Shown piece after piece: positions 1 through 5,071 of a DNA stretch of 6,233 nucleotides; position 1 is the first letter of the stretch; each line of letters starts with the position of its first letter. The DNA is from Bordetella parapertussis (GTDB taxonomy: Bacteria; Pseudomonadota; Gammaproteobacteria; Burkholderiales; Burkholderiaceae_B): NCBI GenBank assembly GCA_945869355.1, contig CAMBPA010000088.1:1-6233 (forward strand), in the 5' to 3' direction. A program made the translations under genes and the position numbers. Under the pieces are notes generated by a model that had not been told where the DNA came from, searched no databases, and saw only the letters and a program-made list of their open reading frames with translations.

Positions 1-263
1 TCTTCGGGGCAGTAACCAATGCCTAGATGCGCGATCTTGAAGGTGGGCATGTCGATTGCTTCGGTGCCGTGAATGCGTACCGAGCCTGTCCGCGATCCGG
101 TGAGCCCAAGAATTGCGCGCAGCGTGGTGGTGCGACCCGCACCATTACGACCGAGTAGCGTGATGACCTCACCTTTCTGTACAGTGAAGTTCACGCCATG
201 CAGAATATGGGACTCGCCGTACCAAGCGTTCAGGTCAGAAATGTCGAGTGCGGGGGCGCTCAT
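1..263 (-). CDS. livF: Branched-chain amino acid type ABC transporter, ATP-binding subunit LivF (5' part only)
   Basis: This is the N-terminal 87 or so residues of the second ATPase of a HAAT-family (Liv-type) importer; the rest lies beyond the left edge. It begins MSAPALDISDLNAWYGESHI, which matches LivF proteins (conserved WYG after the first strand). The phosphate-binding loop at residues 38-46 reads GRNGAGRTT, so arginine 44 stands where the Walker A lysine is expected. The codon is CGC, at least two changes from a lysine codon, so a single read error does not explain it. The visible part ends in GIGYCPEE, the region just before the LivF Q-loop equivalent. The start is supported by a strong AAGGAG ribosome site at 271-276 (minus strand) seven bases upstream. 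The ATG overlaps the livG stop as ATGA, which indicates translational coupling. The Walker B, signature and H-loop motifs are outside the window. The exact substrate cannot be read from an ATPase; branched-chain amino acids, amides or urea are all possible in this family. Confidence 0.9.
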   Translation of the reverse strand, partial: MSAPALDISDLNAWYGESHILHGVNFTVQKGEVITLLGRNGAGRTTTLRAILGLTGSRTGSVRIHGTEAIDMPTFKIAHLGIGYCPE

Positions 264-1045
264 GCGTGTGCTCCTTCGAGTTCGCCTTCAGTGGTGCCCA
301 TGTAGGCTTCCATGACGGCAGGGTCTCTTGAGACATGCGAATAAGGCCCCTCAGCCAGCACGGCACCGCGTGCCAAGACCGTAATCGTGTCGGCAATGGA
401 GGAGACCACGTTCATGTTGTGCTCGACCATCAGGATCGTACGACCGACGCTCACGCGCTTGATCAGTTGCGTGACCCGGTCAACGTCCTCGTGGCCCATA
501 CCTTGAGTGGGCTCATCGAGCAACATGAGCTCTGGTTCCATGGCCAGTGTGGTGGCGATCTCAAGTGCGCGCTTGCGACCATAAGGCAAGCTGCTTGTTA
601 TTTCATTGGCGAAGCTACCAAGATCGACTTGCTCAAGGAGGGCTTGTGCCCGATCGTTCAGTTGGTTCAGACGTTTTTCACTTTGCCAAAAGTGAAAGGA
701 CAACCCGGTTTCGCGTTGCAAACCAATGCGAACGTTTTCAAGTACCGTCAGGTGTGGGAACACAGCCGAAATTTGAAACGAGCGAATAATGCCGCGTCGC
801 GCAATTTGTGCGGGACGGTCTTTCGTGATGTCGATCCCATTGAACGAGATCGTACCTCGTGTGGGCGTCAGAAACTTGGTGAGTAGGTTAAAGCAGGTTG
901 TTTTACCCGCGCCGTTGGGGCCAATTAAGGCGTGAATCTGCCCGCGCTGTACGCGCAAAGAGATGTCATTGACGGCAACGAAGCCGCGGAATTCTTTCGT
1001 GAGATTCTTAGTCTCGAGAATGATGTCGTTCATTCGATTGTGCAT
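260..1045 (-). CDS. livG: Branched-chain amino acid type ABC transporter, ATP-binding subunit LivG
   Basis: This is a complete 261-residue ATPase of a HAAT-family importer, acting on the cytoplasmic face with LivF and the LivH/LivM permeases (not in the window). Visible motifs are Walker A GPNGAGKTT (residues 42-50, K48), Q-loop RSFQ (Q91), signature LPYGRKR (153-159), Walker B ELMLLDEP (172-179, D177 and E178) and switch histidine MVEH (H209). Its length is typical for LivG (about 250-260). The signature departs from LSGGQ/LSYGQ, with proline and arginine at otherwise conserved positions. I recall this LPYGRKRALEIA form from a betaproteobacterial subgroup, so it is probably inherited rather than a defect. 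Two in-frame ATG codons compete as start, at 1045 and four codons later at 1033 (giving MNDIILETKNL). Neither has a clear Shine-Dalgarno site, and the downstream one resembles homologues better. The gene follows nth after 77 bases and overlaps livF by ATGA. Confidence 0.93.
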   Translation of the reverse strand: MHNRMNDIILETKNLTKEFRGFVAVNDISLRVQRGQIHALIGPNGAGKTTCFNLLTKFLTPTRGTISFNGIDITKDRPAQIARRGIIRSFQISAVFPHLTVLENVRIGLQRETGLSFHFWQSEKRLNQLNDRAQALLEQVDLGSFANEITSSLPYGRKRALEIATTLAMEPELMLLDEPTQGMGHEDVDRVTQLIKRVSVGRTILMVEHNMNVVSSIADTITVLARGAVLAEGPYSHVSRDPAVMEAYMGTTEGELEGAHA

Positions 1046-1058
1046 CTGAAGGGGTTTT

Positions 1059-1074
1059 AATTCTGCGAAGAATT
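1059..1074. repeat. Perfect 6-base inverted repeat at the presumed livG start site
   Basis: AATTCT-GCGA-AGAATT is a perfect inverted repeat with a four-base spacer. It overlaps the end of the candidate livG -10 box and the expected transcription start. It could be an operator, or a small hairpin at the 5' end of the livG mRNA. No T-run follows it on either strand, so it does not look like an intrinsic terminator for nth. Short AT-rich repeats of this size can arise by chance. Confidence 0.35.
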
Positions 1075-1101
1075 ATCCCTCGAATGCGATGAAGACCTCA
1101 A
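1072..1101 (-). promoter_or_regulatory. Candidate sigma-70 promoter for livGF
   Basis: On the minus strand, TTGAGG (1101-1096, four of six matches to TTGACA) is followed after 18 bases by GATAAT (1077-1072, five of six matches to TATAAT). Transcription would begin near 1065 and leave a leader of about 20 bases to the first livG ATG. The site lies in the short gap after nth, so livGF could have its own promoter besides read-through from phaZ-rnfB-nth. This rests on hexamer matching by eye only. Confidence 0.4.
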
Positions 1102-1122
1102 TTCGGGTTTGTCATAGGGGGT

Positions 1123-1758
1123 TTAACCCTTGGTCTTTTTAGAGTACTCGCACAAGTCGGAAATACCGCATTGTGGGCATTTGGGTGTCCGAGCAACACA
1201 GATGTAGCGACCGTGCAGAATTAGCCAATGGTGCGCATCGACCTTGAACTCGGCGGGGATAAATTTATCTAAGCCGTGCTCGACGGCAAGAACGTCCTTG
1301 CCAGGTGCGATTTTGGTGCGAGTCGATACCCGGAAGATATGGGTGTCTACCGCCATGGTGGGCTCGCCAAAGGCGGTATTCAGCACCACGTTAGCCGTCT
1401 TGCGGCCAACCCCGGGGAGTGCCTCAAGGGCCTCTCTGGTGCGGGGCACTTTTCCTGCGTGCTGTTCGAGTAACAGCGCGCAGGTTGCGATGACGTTTTT
1501 GGCTTTGGTTTTGTAAAGACCGATGGTCTGGATAAAGGGCATGAGCCCTTCGACTCCGAGGGTCAGAATGGTCTTTGGAGTGCCGTGGCGGGGGAAAAGT
1601 TTACGCGTGGCGATGTTGACGGACTTGTCGGTGGCTTGCGCCGATAGCATCACTGCGATCAACAGCTGGAAATCCGTTTTGTATTCGAGCTCCGTGGTGG
1701 GCGTTGGATTTGCCGCACGTAGCCGCGAGAATATCTCGTGTCGTTTGGTTGGATTCAT
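1123..1758 (-). CDS. nth: Endonuclease III (DNA glycosylase/AP lyase)
   Basis: This is a complete 211-residue base-excision repair enzyme that removes oxidised pyrimidines and nicks at the abasic site. The helix-hairpin-helix [12 protein letters not shown] spans residues 114-125 and contains the catalytic lysine K120. The catalytic aspartate is D138 in AVDTHIFR. The C-terminal [4Fe-4S] loop has C187, C194, C197 and C203 (spacing C-x6-C-x2-C-x5-C). All these positions coincide with the E. coli numbering, and the length is the same to within a residue, so the enzyme should be fully active. The start ATG has an AGGA ribosome site (1766-1763) and overlaps the rnfB stop codon as ATGA, implying translational coupling. 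E. coli also has nth just after rnf (rsx) genes, so the association is known. No intrinsic terminator is evident after the stop. Confidence 0.98.
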   Translation of the reverse strand: MNPTKRHEIFSRLRAANPTPTTELEYKTDFQLLIAVMLSAQATDKSVNIATRKLFPRHGTPKTILTLGVEGLMPFIQTIGLYKTKAKNVIATCALLLEQHAGKVPRTREALEALPGVGRKTANVVLNTAFGEPTMAVDTHIFRVSTRTKIAPGKDVLAVEHGLDKFIPAEFKVDAHHWLILHGRYICVARTPKCPQCGISDLCEYSKKTKG

Positions 1759-2339
1759 GACGTCCTGCTGGCGGCTCGTCGCGCGCGCGCTTTGGCAAGC
1801 GCTTGGGCCACGGCATTCCCAATATCCGGCGCGGCTTCTTGTGTTGGCAGCTCCTGCGATGGACGAGCGAGACGCGCATTGCGTGCCTCAAAGCGCTGAC
1901 GGGAAGCCTGCGCATCGTCAGATGTCCACGCGCGCGCGGGCGCGACGGCGACCATCTCAATGCAGTCCACGGGACAGGGCGCCACACAGAGATCGCAACC
2001 GGTGCATTCTTGAGTCAACACGGTGTGCATGAGCTTGGACGCACCAACAATGGCGTCGACAGGGCAGGCCTGTATGCAAAGTGTGCAGCCGATGCAGTAT
2101 TGCTCGTCAATCACAGCAACTTGCAGCGGCATGTGTTGGCCACACGTGTCGTCGAGCAGTAGCGCTTCGGTATTCAATAGCGTCGCAAGGGTAGAAATGC
2201 CTTGCTCGCCACCAGGAGGGCAGCGATTAATCGGGGCAAGCCCCGACGCGATGGCTTCGGCGTAAGGCGCGCAGCCCGCATAACCGCATTTTGTGCATTG
2301 GGTCTGCGGCAGCAGGTCGTTGATGCGTTGGGCAAGCAT
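1755..2339 (-). CDS. rnfB: RnfB/RsxB-type iron-sulfur protein, soluble form without membrane anchor
   Basis: This 194-residue protein has three iron-sulfur modules. An Fes domain comes first with C15, C18, C23 and C40 (C-x2-C-x4-C-x16-C, in [12 protein letters not shown]). Two [4Fe-4S] ferredoxin motifs follow, C82-x2-C85-x2-C88-x3-C92-P and C112-x2-C115-x2-C118-x3-C122-P. The tail (about 134-194) is rich in Ala, Arg and Gln and low in complexity. Unlike E. coli RsxB, no hydrophobic helix precedes the Fes domain. The upstream in-frame extension lies inside phaZ and is not hydrophobic either, so I chose the ATG at 2339, seven bases after the phaZ stop; its ribosome site is weak. The other Rnf subunits are absent nearby. 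The gene sits between phaZ and nth and overlaps nth by four bases. Its electron partner is unknown: it may work with distant Rnf subunits, or serve as an independent cytoplasmic ferredoxin. Confidence 0.9.
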   Translation of the reverse strand: MLAQRINDLLPQTQCTKCGYAGCAPYAEAIASGLAPINRCPPGGEQGISTLATLLNTEALLLDDTCGQHMPLQVAVIDEQYCIGCTLCIQACPVDAIVGASKLMHTVLTQECTGCDLCVAPCPVDCIEMVAVAPARAWTSDDAQASRQRFEARNARLARPSQELPTQEAAPDIGNAVAQALAKARARRAASRTS

Positions 2340-2346
2340 GGCGCAC

Positions 2347-3573
2347 TTAAGCGCTGCGTACGAACTCGGCAATCTTCGGACAGATCGTTGTGCGCCAACG
2401 ACGGCCCGAAAAAATCCCGTAGTGTCCGCAGTCTGGAGCGGTGAAGTGTTGTTTGCGTTTCGCGGGGATGCCTGAGCATAAATCTTGCGCAGCGCGGGTT
2501 TGACCCTCGCCTGAAATGTCGTCGAGCTCGCCTTCAATTGTGAACAGCGCAACCGACTTAATGTCAGAGGGCTTGACGAGCTGACCATCAATCACCCAGG
2601 TGCCGTTGGGCAAATCGAAGTCTTGGAAAACAGTGCGAATGGTGTCTAGGTAAAAATCAGCCGACATGTCGAGCACTGCGTTGTATTCGTTATAGAAGCG
2701 GCGATGTGCGTCAGCATCGTCCTCGTCGCCGCGCAGCAAATCAAGATAAAAATCGTAGTGCGCTTTGGCATGGCGATCTGGATTCATTGACAGAAAGCCT
2801 GCGTGTTGTAGGAAGCCTGGGTACACAAGACGACCTACGCCTGGGTATTGCGCGGGCACGGCGTGAATCAGTTTTTCTTCGAACCATTCAAACGGCTTTG
2901 TTGTGGCCAGACGGTTGACTTGTGTGGGTGAGCAACGGGGGTCGATTGGGCCGCCCATCATCACCATGCTGCGAGGCAAGCAAGGATTTTTGTTCGAAGC
3001 CATGAGTGACACGGCAGCCAGCGCCGGCACAGTCGGTTGGCAGACAGATATCAGGTGTACGTCGGGCCCGAGAAGTTCGAGAAACTGTTGGATGTAATGC
3101 ACATAGTCATTGAGCCCAAACTTTCCGTCGGCCAGTGGGACCATGCGTGCATCGATCCAGTCAGATACATAGACTTCATGGTTTGGGAGTAGTTCGCGCA
3201 CGGTATCGCGCAAAAGTGTGGCGTGGTGTCCCGACATAGGCGCGAGCACCAAGAGCTTTGGATCCGTCTTGCGCTGTTTATCAGATACGTCTCGCTTGAA
3301 ATGAATCAAGTTACAAAACGGCAGGCTCAAATCGGTCTCTATGGTGACGCCAACATGTTTGCCGTTCACTTCTGTCGTTGTTAAACCCCAGCTTGGTTTT
3401 TCGTATTCTTTCCCGAGGCGATGAATAAATTCATACCCTGCCGCCATTTGCCTTGCCATCGGTGTGTAGGCGAGAGGGCAGGCTGGGTGTGAGAACAATT
3501 TGGAGCCCAGCTCAGTAAATTGCGTGAGGGGCGACATCATGGCACGGTGCATTTCATGAAGTTGATAAAGCAT
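2347..3573 (-). CDS. phaZ: Intracellular polyhydroxyalkanoate (PHB) depolymerase
   Basis: This 408-residue enzyme hydrolyses stored poly(3-hydroxybutyrate) on intracellular granules. It begins [16 protein letters not shown], typical of the Ralstonia PhaZ1-like family, whose nucleophile is cysteine rather than serine. Here the lipase-box equivalent is ISVCQPT, with C178. The acidic residue is D351 or D352 in EGELDDISG, and the histidine is H384 in [10 protein letters not shown]. There is no signal peptide, as expected for the intracellular type. The frame extends four codons upstream to a TTG at 3585, but the ATG at 3573 fits the family start and has GGA about eight bases upstream. It is the first gene of a tight run with rnfB (7-base gap) and nth. 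The upstream gap carries repeats that may bind a regulator (see 3645-3667). Confidence 0.95.
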   Translation of the reverse strand: MLYQLHEMHRAMMSPLTQFTELGSKLFSHPACPLAYTPMARQMAAGYEFIHRLGKEYEKPSWGLTTTEVNGKHVGVTIETDLSLPFCNLIHFKRDVSDKQRKTDPKLLVLAPMSGHHATLLRDTVRELLPNHEVYVSDWIDARMVPLADGKFGLNDYVHYIQQFLELLGPDVHLISVCQPTVPALAAVSLMASNKNPCLPRSMVMMGGPIDPRCSPTQVNRLATTKPFEWFEEKLIHAVPAQYPGVGRLVYPGFLQHAGFLSMNPDRHAKAHYDFYLDLLRGDEDDADAHRRFYNEYNAVLDMSADFYLDTIRTVFQDFDLPNGTWVIDGQLVKPSDIKSVALFTIEGELDDISGEGQTRAAQDLCSGIPAKRKQHFTAPDCGHYGIFSGRRWRTTICPKIAEFVRSA

Positions 3574-3604
3574 GTGCGGTTCCAAAAGGAGTCAGAATCT
3601 CTTA

Positions 3605-3636
3605 ATTATGACGCCTTCTTGACATCGAACTGTCAA
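3605..3636 (-). promoter_or_regulatory. Possible phaZ promoter with perfect -35 box inside an inverted repeat
   Basis: On the minus strand a perfect TTGACA (3636-3631) is followed by CATAAT (3610-3605, five of six matches). The 20-base spacer is longer than the usual 16-18, so a factor that bends or untwists DNA may be needed, or one box may be incidental. The TTGACA is one arm of the inverted repeat TTGACA-N6-TGTCAA (3619-3636), so a regulator bound there would cover the -35 region. It lies 32-63 bases upstream of the phaZ ATG. Confidence 0.35.
3619..3636. repeat. Inverted repeat TTGACA-N6-TGTCAA
   Basis: A perfect pair of 6-base arms is separated by TCGAAC on the plus strand. One arm is the presumed phaZ -35 box. 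It may be a dimeric repressor operator. TGTCA-type half-sites are used by several regulator families, so no specific regulator can be named. Confidence 0.4.
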
Positions 3637-3644
3637 ATTAGGAG

Positions 3645-3667
3645 CAGCAATTGCTGTTGTGCAGCAA
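3645..3667. promoter_or_regulatory. Triple TTGCTG/CAGCAA half-site cluster upstream of phaZ
   Basis: On the plus strand the order is CAGCAA (3645-3650), TTGCTG (3651-3656), five bases, CAGCAA (3662-3667). This gives one gapless 12-base palindrome and one inverted pair with a 5-base spacer, sharing the central half-site. A further partial copy, GTAGCAG, begins at 3671. The cluster lies 72-94 bases upstream of the phaZ ATG and directly upstream of the possible -35 box. The PHB-responsive repressor PhaR is reported to recognise TGC...GCA type inverted sites in other bacteria, so PhaR is a reasonable candidate, but this is inference from similarity of pattern. Confidence 0.4.
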
Positions 3668-3705
3668 AATGTAGCAGAAGCACCACGACTTTGCGGGTAG
3701 AAACA

Positions 3706-3748
3706 CACCATATGGGGGCTAATACCTAGTATTAGACTACCTATGGTG
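3706..3748. repeat. Nested palindrome between fpr and phaZ
   Basis: The inner part, CTAATAC-CTA-GTATTAG (3719-3735), has perfect 7-base arms and a 3-base centre. It is framed by a second perfect pair, CACCATA (3706-3712) and TATGGTG (3742-3748), with six-base unmatched stretches on each side. The whole could fold as a 43-base stem with an internal loop. It begins about 24 bases after the fpr stop, so it may end or stabilise the fdxA-fpr transcript. Only TTT follows within a few bases on the minus strand, so a classical intrinsic terminator is doubtful. An operator role for phaZ is the alternative. Confidence 0.45.
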
Positions 3749-3771
3749 CTTCTCTTAGTGTTGCCGAATAC

Positions 3772-4620
3772 TTACCAGTAGTTTTCTACCGCAAGGTTGC
3801 CCGCAACTCCCCGGCGACCGGCCGCAAACCCGCGCTCTGCCAGCAGCGCGCGCATCTCGGTGACCATAGCGGGGTTGCCGCAGAGCATGATGCGAGAGCG
3901 CTCAGGTTCTAGGGTGATGCCGGTACGCTCTTCGAGTTCGCCACGGGCCAGCAGTGTGGTGAGTCGATTTGCAGCGAGGTGCTGCGGTGTGATCGCAGGC
4001 GAAAGCTCGAGCCTTAGGGGCTCTTGGCTTGTCACGGGAAGATAAACCAGCGCTGCCTTGTCCGTGCGCTCGCCCAGTGCGCTGTGTTGGTTTTGCAGGC
4101 GCAACAGCTCGTCGCGGTAGGCTAATTCGCTGGCGTGCCGCACGCCGTGGAGCACCACAATCCGTTTAAAGCGCTGCCATGTGCTCGCTTCACGCAGCAT
4201 CGAAATATAGGCCGAGAGTCCGGTCCCGGTAGACACTAACCAGAGGTCTTCGCCATCAGCAAATTGGTCGAGTGTGAGAAAGCCAAAGACAGTCTTGTTG
4301 ATCCAGAGAGTGTCGCCTGGGGCAAGCGAGGCAAGTGTTGGGCTGAACTTACCGTCGGGCACGATCACCGAGAAAAACTCGAGTGCGTCCTCTGAGGGGT
4401 GCGAGACCATAGAGTAGGCGCGCCACTCACTGGGTGTCAGGGTGTCTGCGGCGCCAATAGACAGGCCTAGCCGAGCGAATTGACCAGGCGCAAAATGAAA
4501 GGCTGGGTCACGGCTGACCTTGAGCGAAAATAATTTATCGCTTAGCCAGACGGTCTTGGATAGGACCGTCTGTGGCGTGTATTTAGCGCTCAAGATGCTG
4601 CAGTTTGTCTGGTTTGCCAT
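3772..4620 (-). CDS. fpr: Ferredoxin-NADP+ reductase, bacterial Fpr type
   Basis: This FAD enzyme exchanges electrons between NADP(H) and ferredoxin or flavodoxin. With the ATG at 4620 it has 282 residues. The FAD-binding motif RAYS is at 67-70, followed by [13 protein letters not shown], closely like E. coli Fpr. The nucleotide-binding loop STGTGLSAY is at 130-138 and the NADP-binding MLCGNP at 245-250. The chain ends in ENYW, the C-terminal aromatic typical of the E. coli-like subclass (which ends HYW). The start is uncertain. The ATG at 4620 overlaps fdxA by 38 bases and adds an N-terminus longer than usual, the ATG at 4635 is longer still, and a TTG at 4593 (273 residues) would begin near where homologues align. 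The family is usually about 250-260 residues. It lies directly downstream of fdxA, so that ferredoxin is its likely partner. Confidence 0.93.
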   Translation of the reverse strand: MANQTNCSILSAKYTPQTVLSKTVWLSDKLFSLKVSRDPAFHFAPGQFARLGLSIGAADTLTPSEWRAYSMVSHPSEDALEFFSVIVPDGKFSPTLASLAPGDTLWINKTVFGFLTLDQFADGEDLWLVSTGTGLSAYISMLREASTWQRFKRIVVLHGVRHASELAYRDELLRLQNQHSALGERTDKAALVYLPVTSQEPLRLELSPAITPQHLAANRLTTLLARGELEERTGITLEPERSRIMLCGNPAMVTEMRALLAERGFAAGRRGVAGNLAVENYW

Positions 4621-4906
4621 TCCAGTCGTCCGCATCGGGTAGCGGCTTTTTAGTGCGGCTGATGCTGTTGAACTTTGGGGAAAGTTCAGCGTTCAGTGCG
4701 ATGAATTTCATTTGGTCTTGGGGAACATCTTCTTCGGCAAAAATGGCGTTTGCCGGACATTCGGGAATACACACCGCGCAGTCAATACATTCGTCAGGGT
4801 CGATAACCAGGAAGTTAGGACCCTCACGGAAGCAGTCGACGGGGCATACGTCTACGCAATCCGTAAATTTGCACTTGATACAGTTTTCAGTCACGACGTG
4901 AGTCAT
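4583..4906 (-). CDS. fdxA: 7Fe ferredoxin ([3Fe-4S][4Fe-4S]), FdxA type
   Basis: This 107-residue low-potential electron carrier belongs to the Azotobacter FdI family (106 residues). Its cysteines match that protein shifted by one: C9, C17 and C50 would hold the [3Fe-4S] cluster, and C21, C40, C43 and C46 the [4Fe-4S] cluster. C12 and C25 correspond to FdI's two non-ligand cysteines. The C-terminal half has the usual family extension, including the conserved DADDWNGK. The ATG at 4906 gives the standard [12 protein letters not shown] start with a GGTGGA ribosome site just upstream. A TTG at 4993 in the same frame is not supported. The gene overlaps the start of fpr, forming a two-gene redox operon, and diverges from pncB across 165 bases. 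Expected roles are supplying electrons to reductases, iron-sulfur assembly or oxidative stress defence. Confidence 0.96.
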   Translation of the reverse strand: MTHVVTENCIKCKFTDCVDVCPVDCFREGPNFLVIDPDECIDCAVCIPECPANAIFAEEDVPQDQMKFIALNAELSPKFNSISRTKKPLPDADDWNGKPDKLQHLER

Positions 4907-5002
4907 GGGTTCCACCACAAAGGAGGTTGTGAAAGCGATCGGGCGGGCACTATTTTTGAGCCAGTGAATCGAATGAATTCCTAGTTTAACCAATCTTGCG
5001 CG

Positions 5003-5023
5003 TCAGGCTCGGGATATCCCTGA
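5003..5023. repeat. Palindrome GGGATATCCC in the fdxA/pncB divergent region
   Basis: GGGATATCCC (5011-5020) is a perfect 10-base palindrome, and TCAGG (5003-5007) with CCTGA (5019-5023) forms a second overlapping inverted pair. It is central to the 165-base gap between divergent fdxA and pncB, about 50 bases upstream of pncB and over 100 from fdxA, where a shared operator might be expected. I see no convincing -35/-10 pair for either gene in the gap, so promoter positions are not assigned. Confidence 0.35.
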
Positions 5024-5071
5024 TAACGAAAGTGCTTGTGCTAAGGTTTTGGAAATACTTTAGGCACAGAC

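Noticed and set aside
335..886. 183-codon plus-strand open frame opposite livG
   Set aside because: It is antisense to a gene with intact ABC ATPase motifs; the product resembles no family I recognise and there is no ribosome site.
1046..1122. Intrinsic terminator after nth
   Set aside because: The only hairpin (1059-1074) is weak and AT-rich and has no following T-run on either strand.
2340..2591. N-terminal extension of rnfB to a TTG at 2591
   Set aside because: It would lie wholly inside phaZ, has no hydrophobic segment or Rnf similarity, and the ATG at 2339 gives a normal Fes-domain start.
4921..4966. AGGAGG followed by a GTG-started 12-codon frame on the plus strand
   Set aside because: Only two bases separate AGGAGG from the GTG, too close for initiation, and the frame is very short and resembles nothing known.
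4907..4993. Extension of fdxA to a TTG at 4993
   Set aside because: 7Fe ferredoxins of this family start directly at MTHVVTENC, and the extension lacks a ribosome site.
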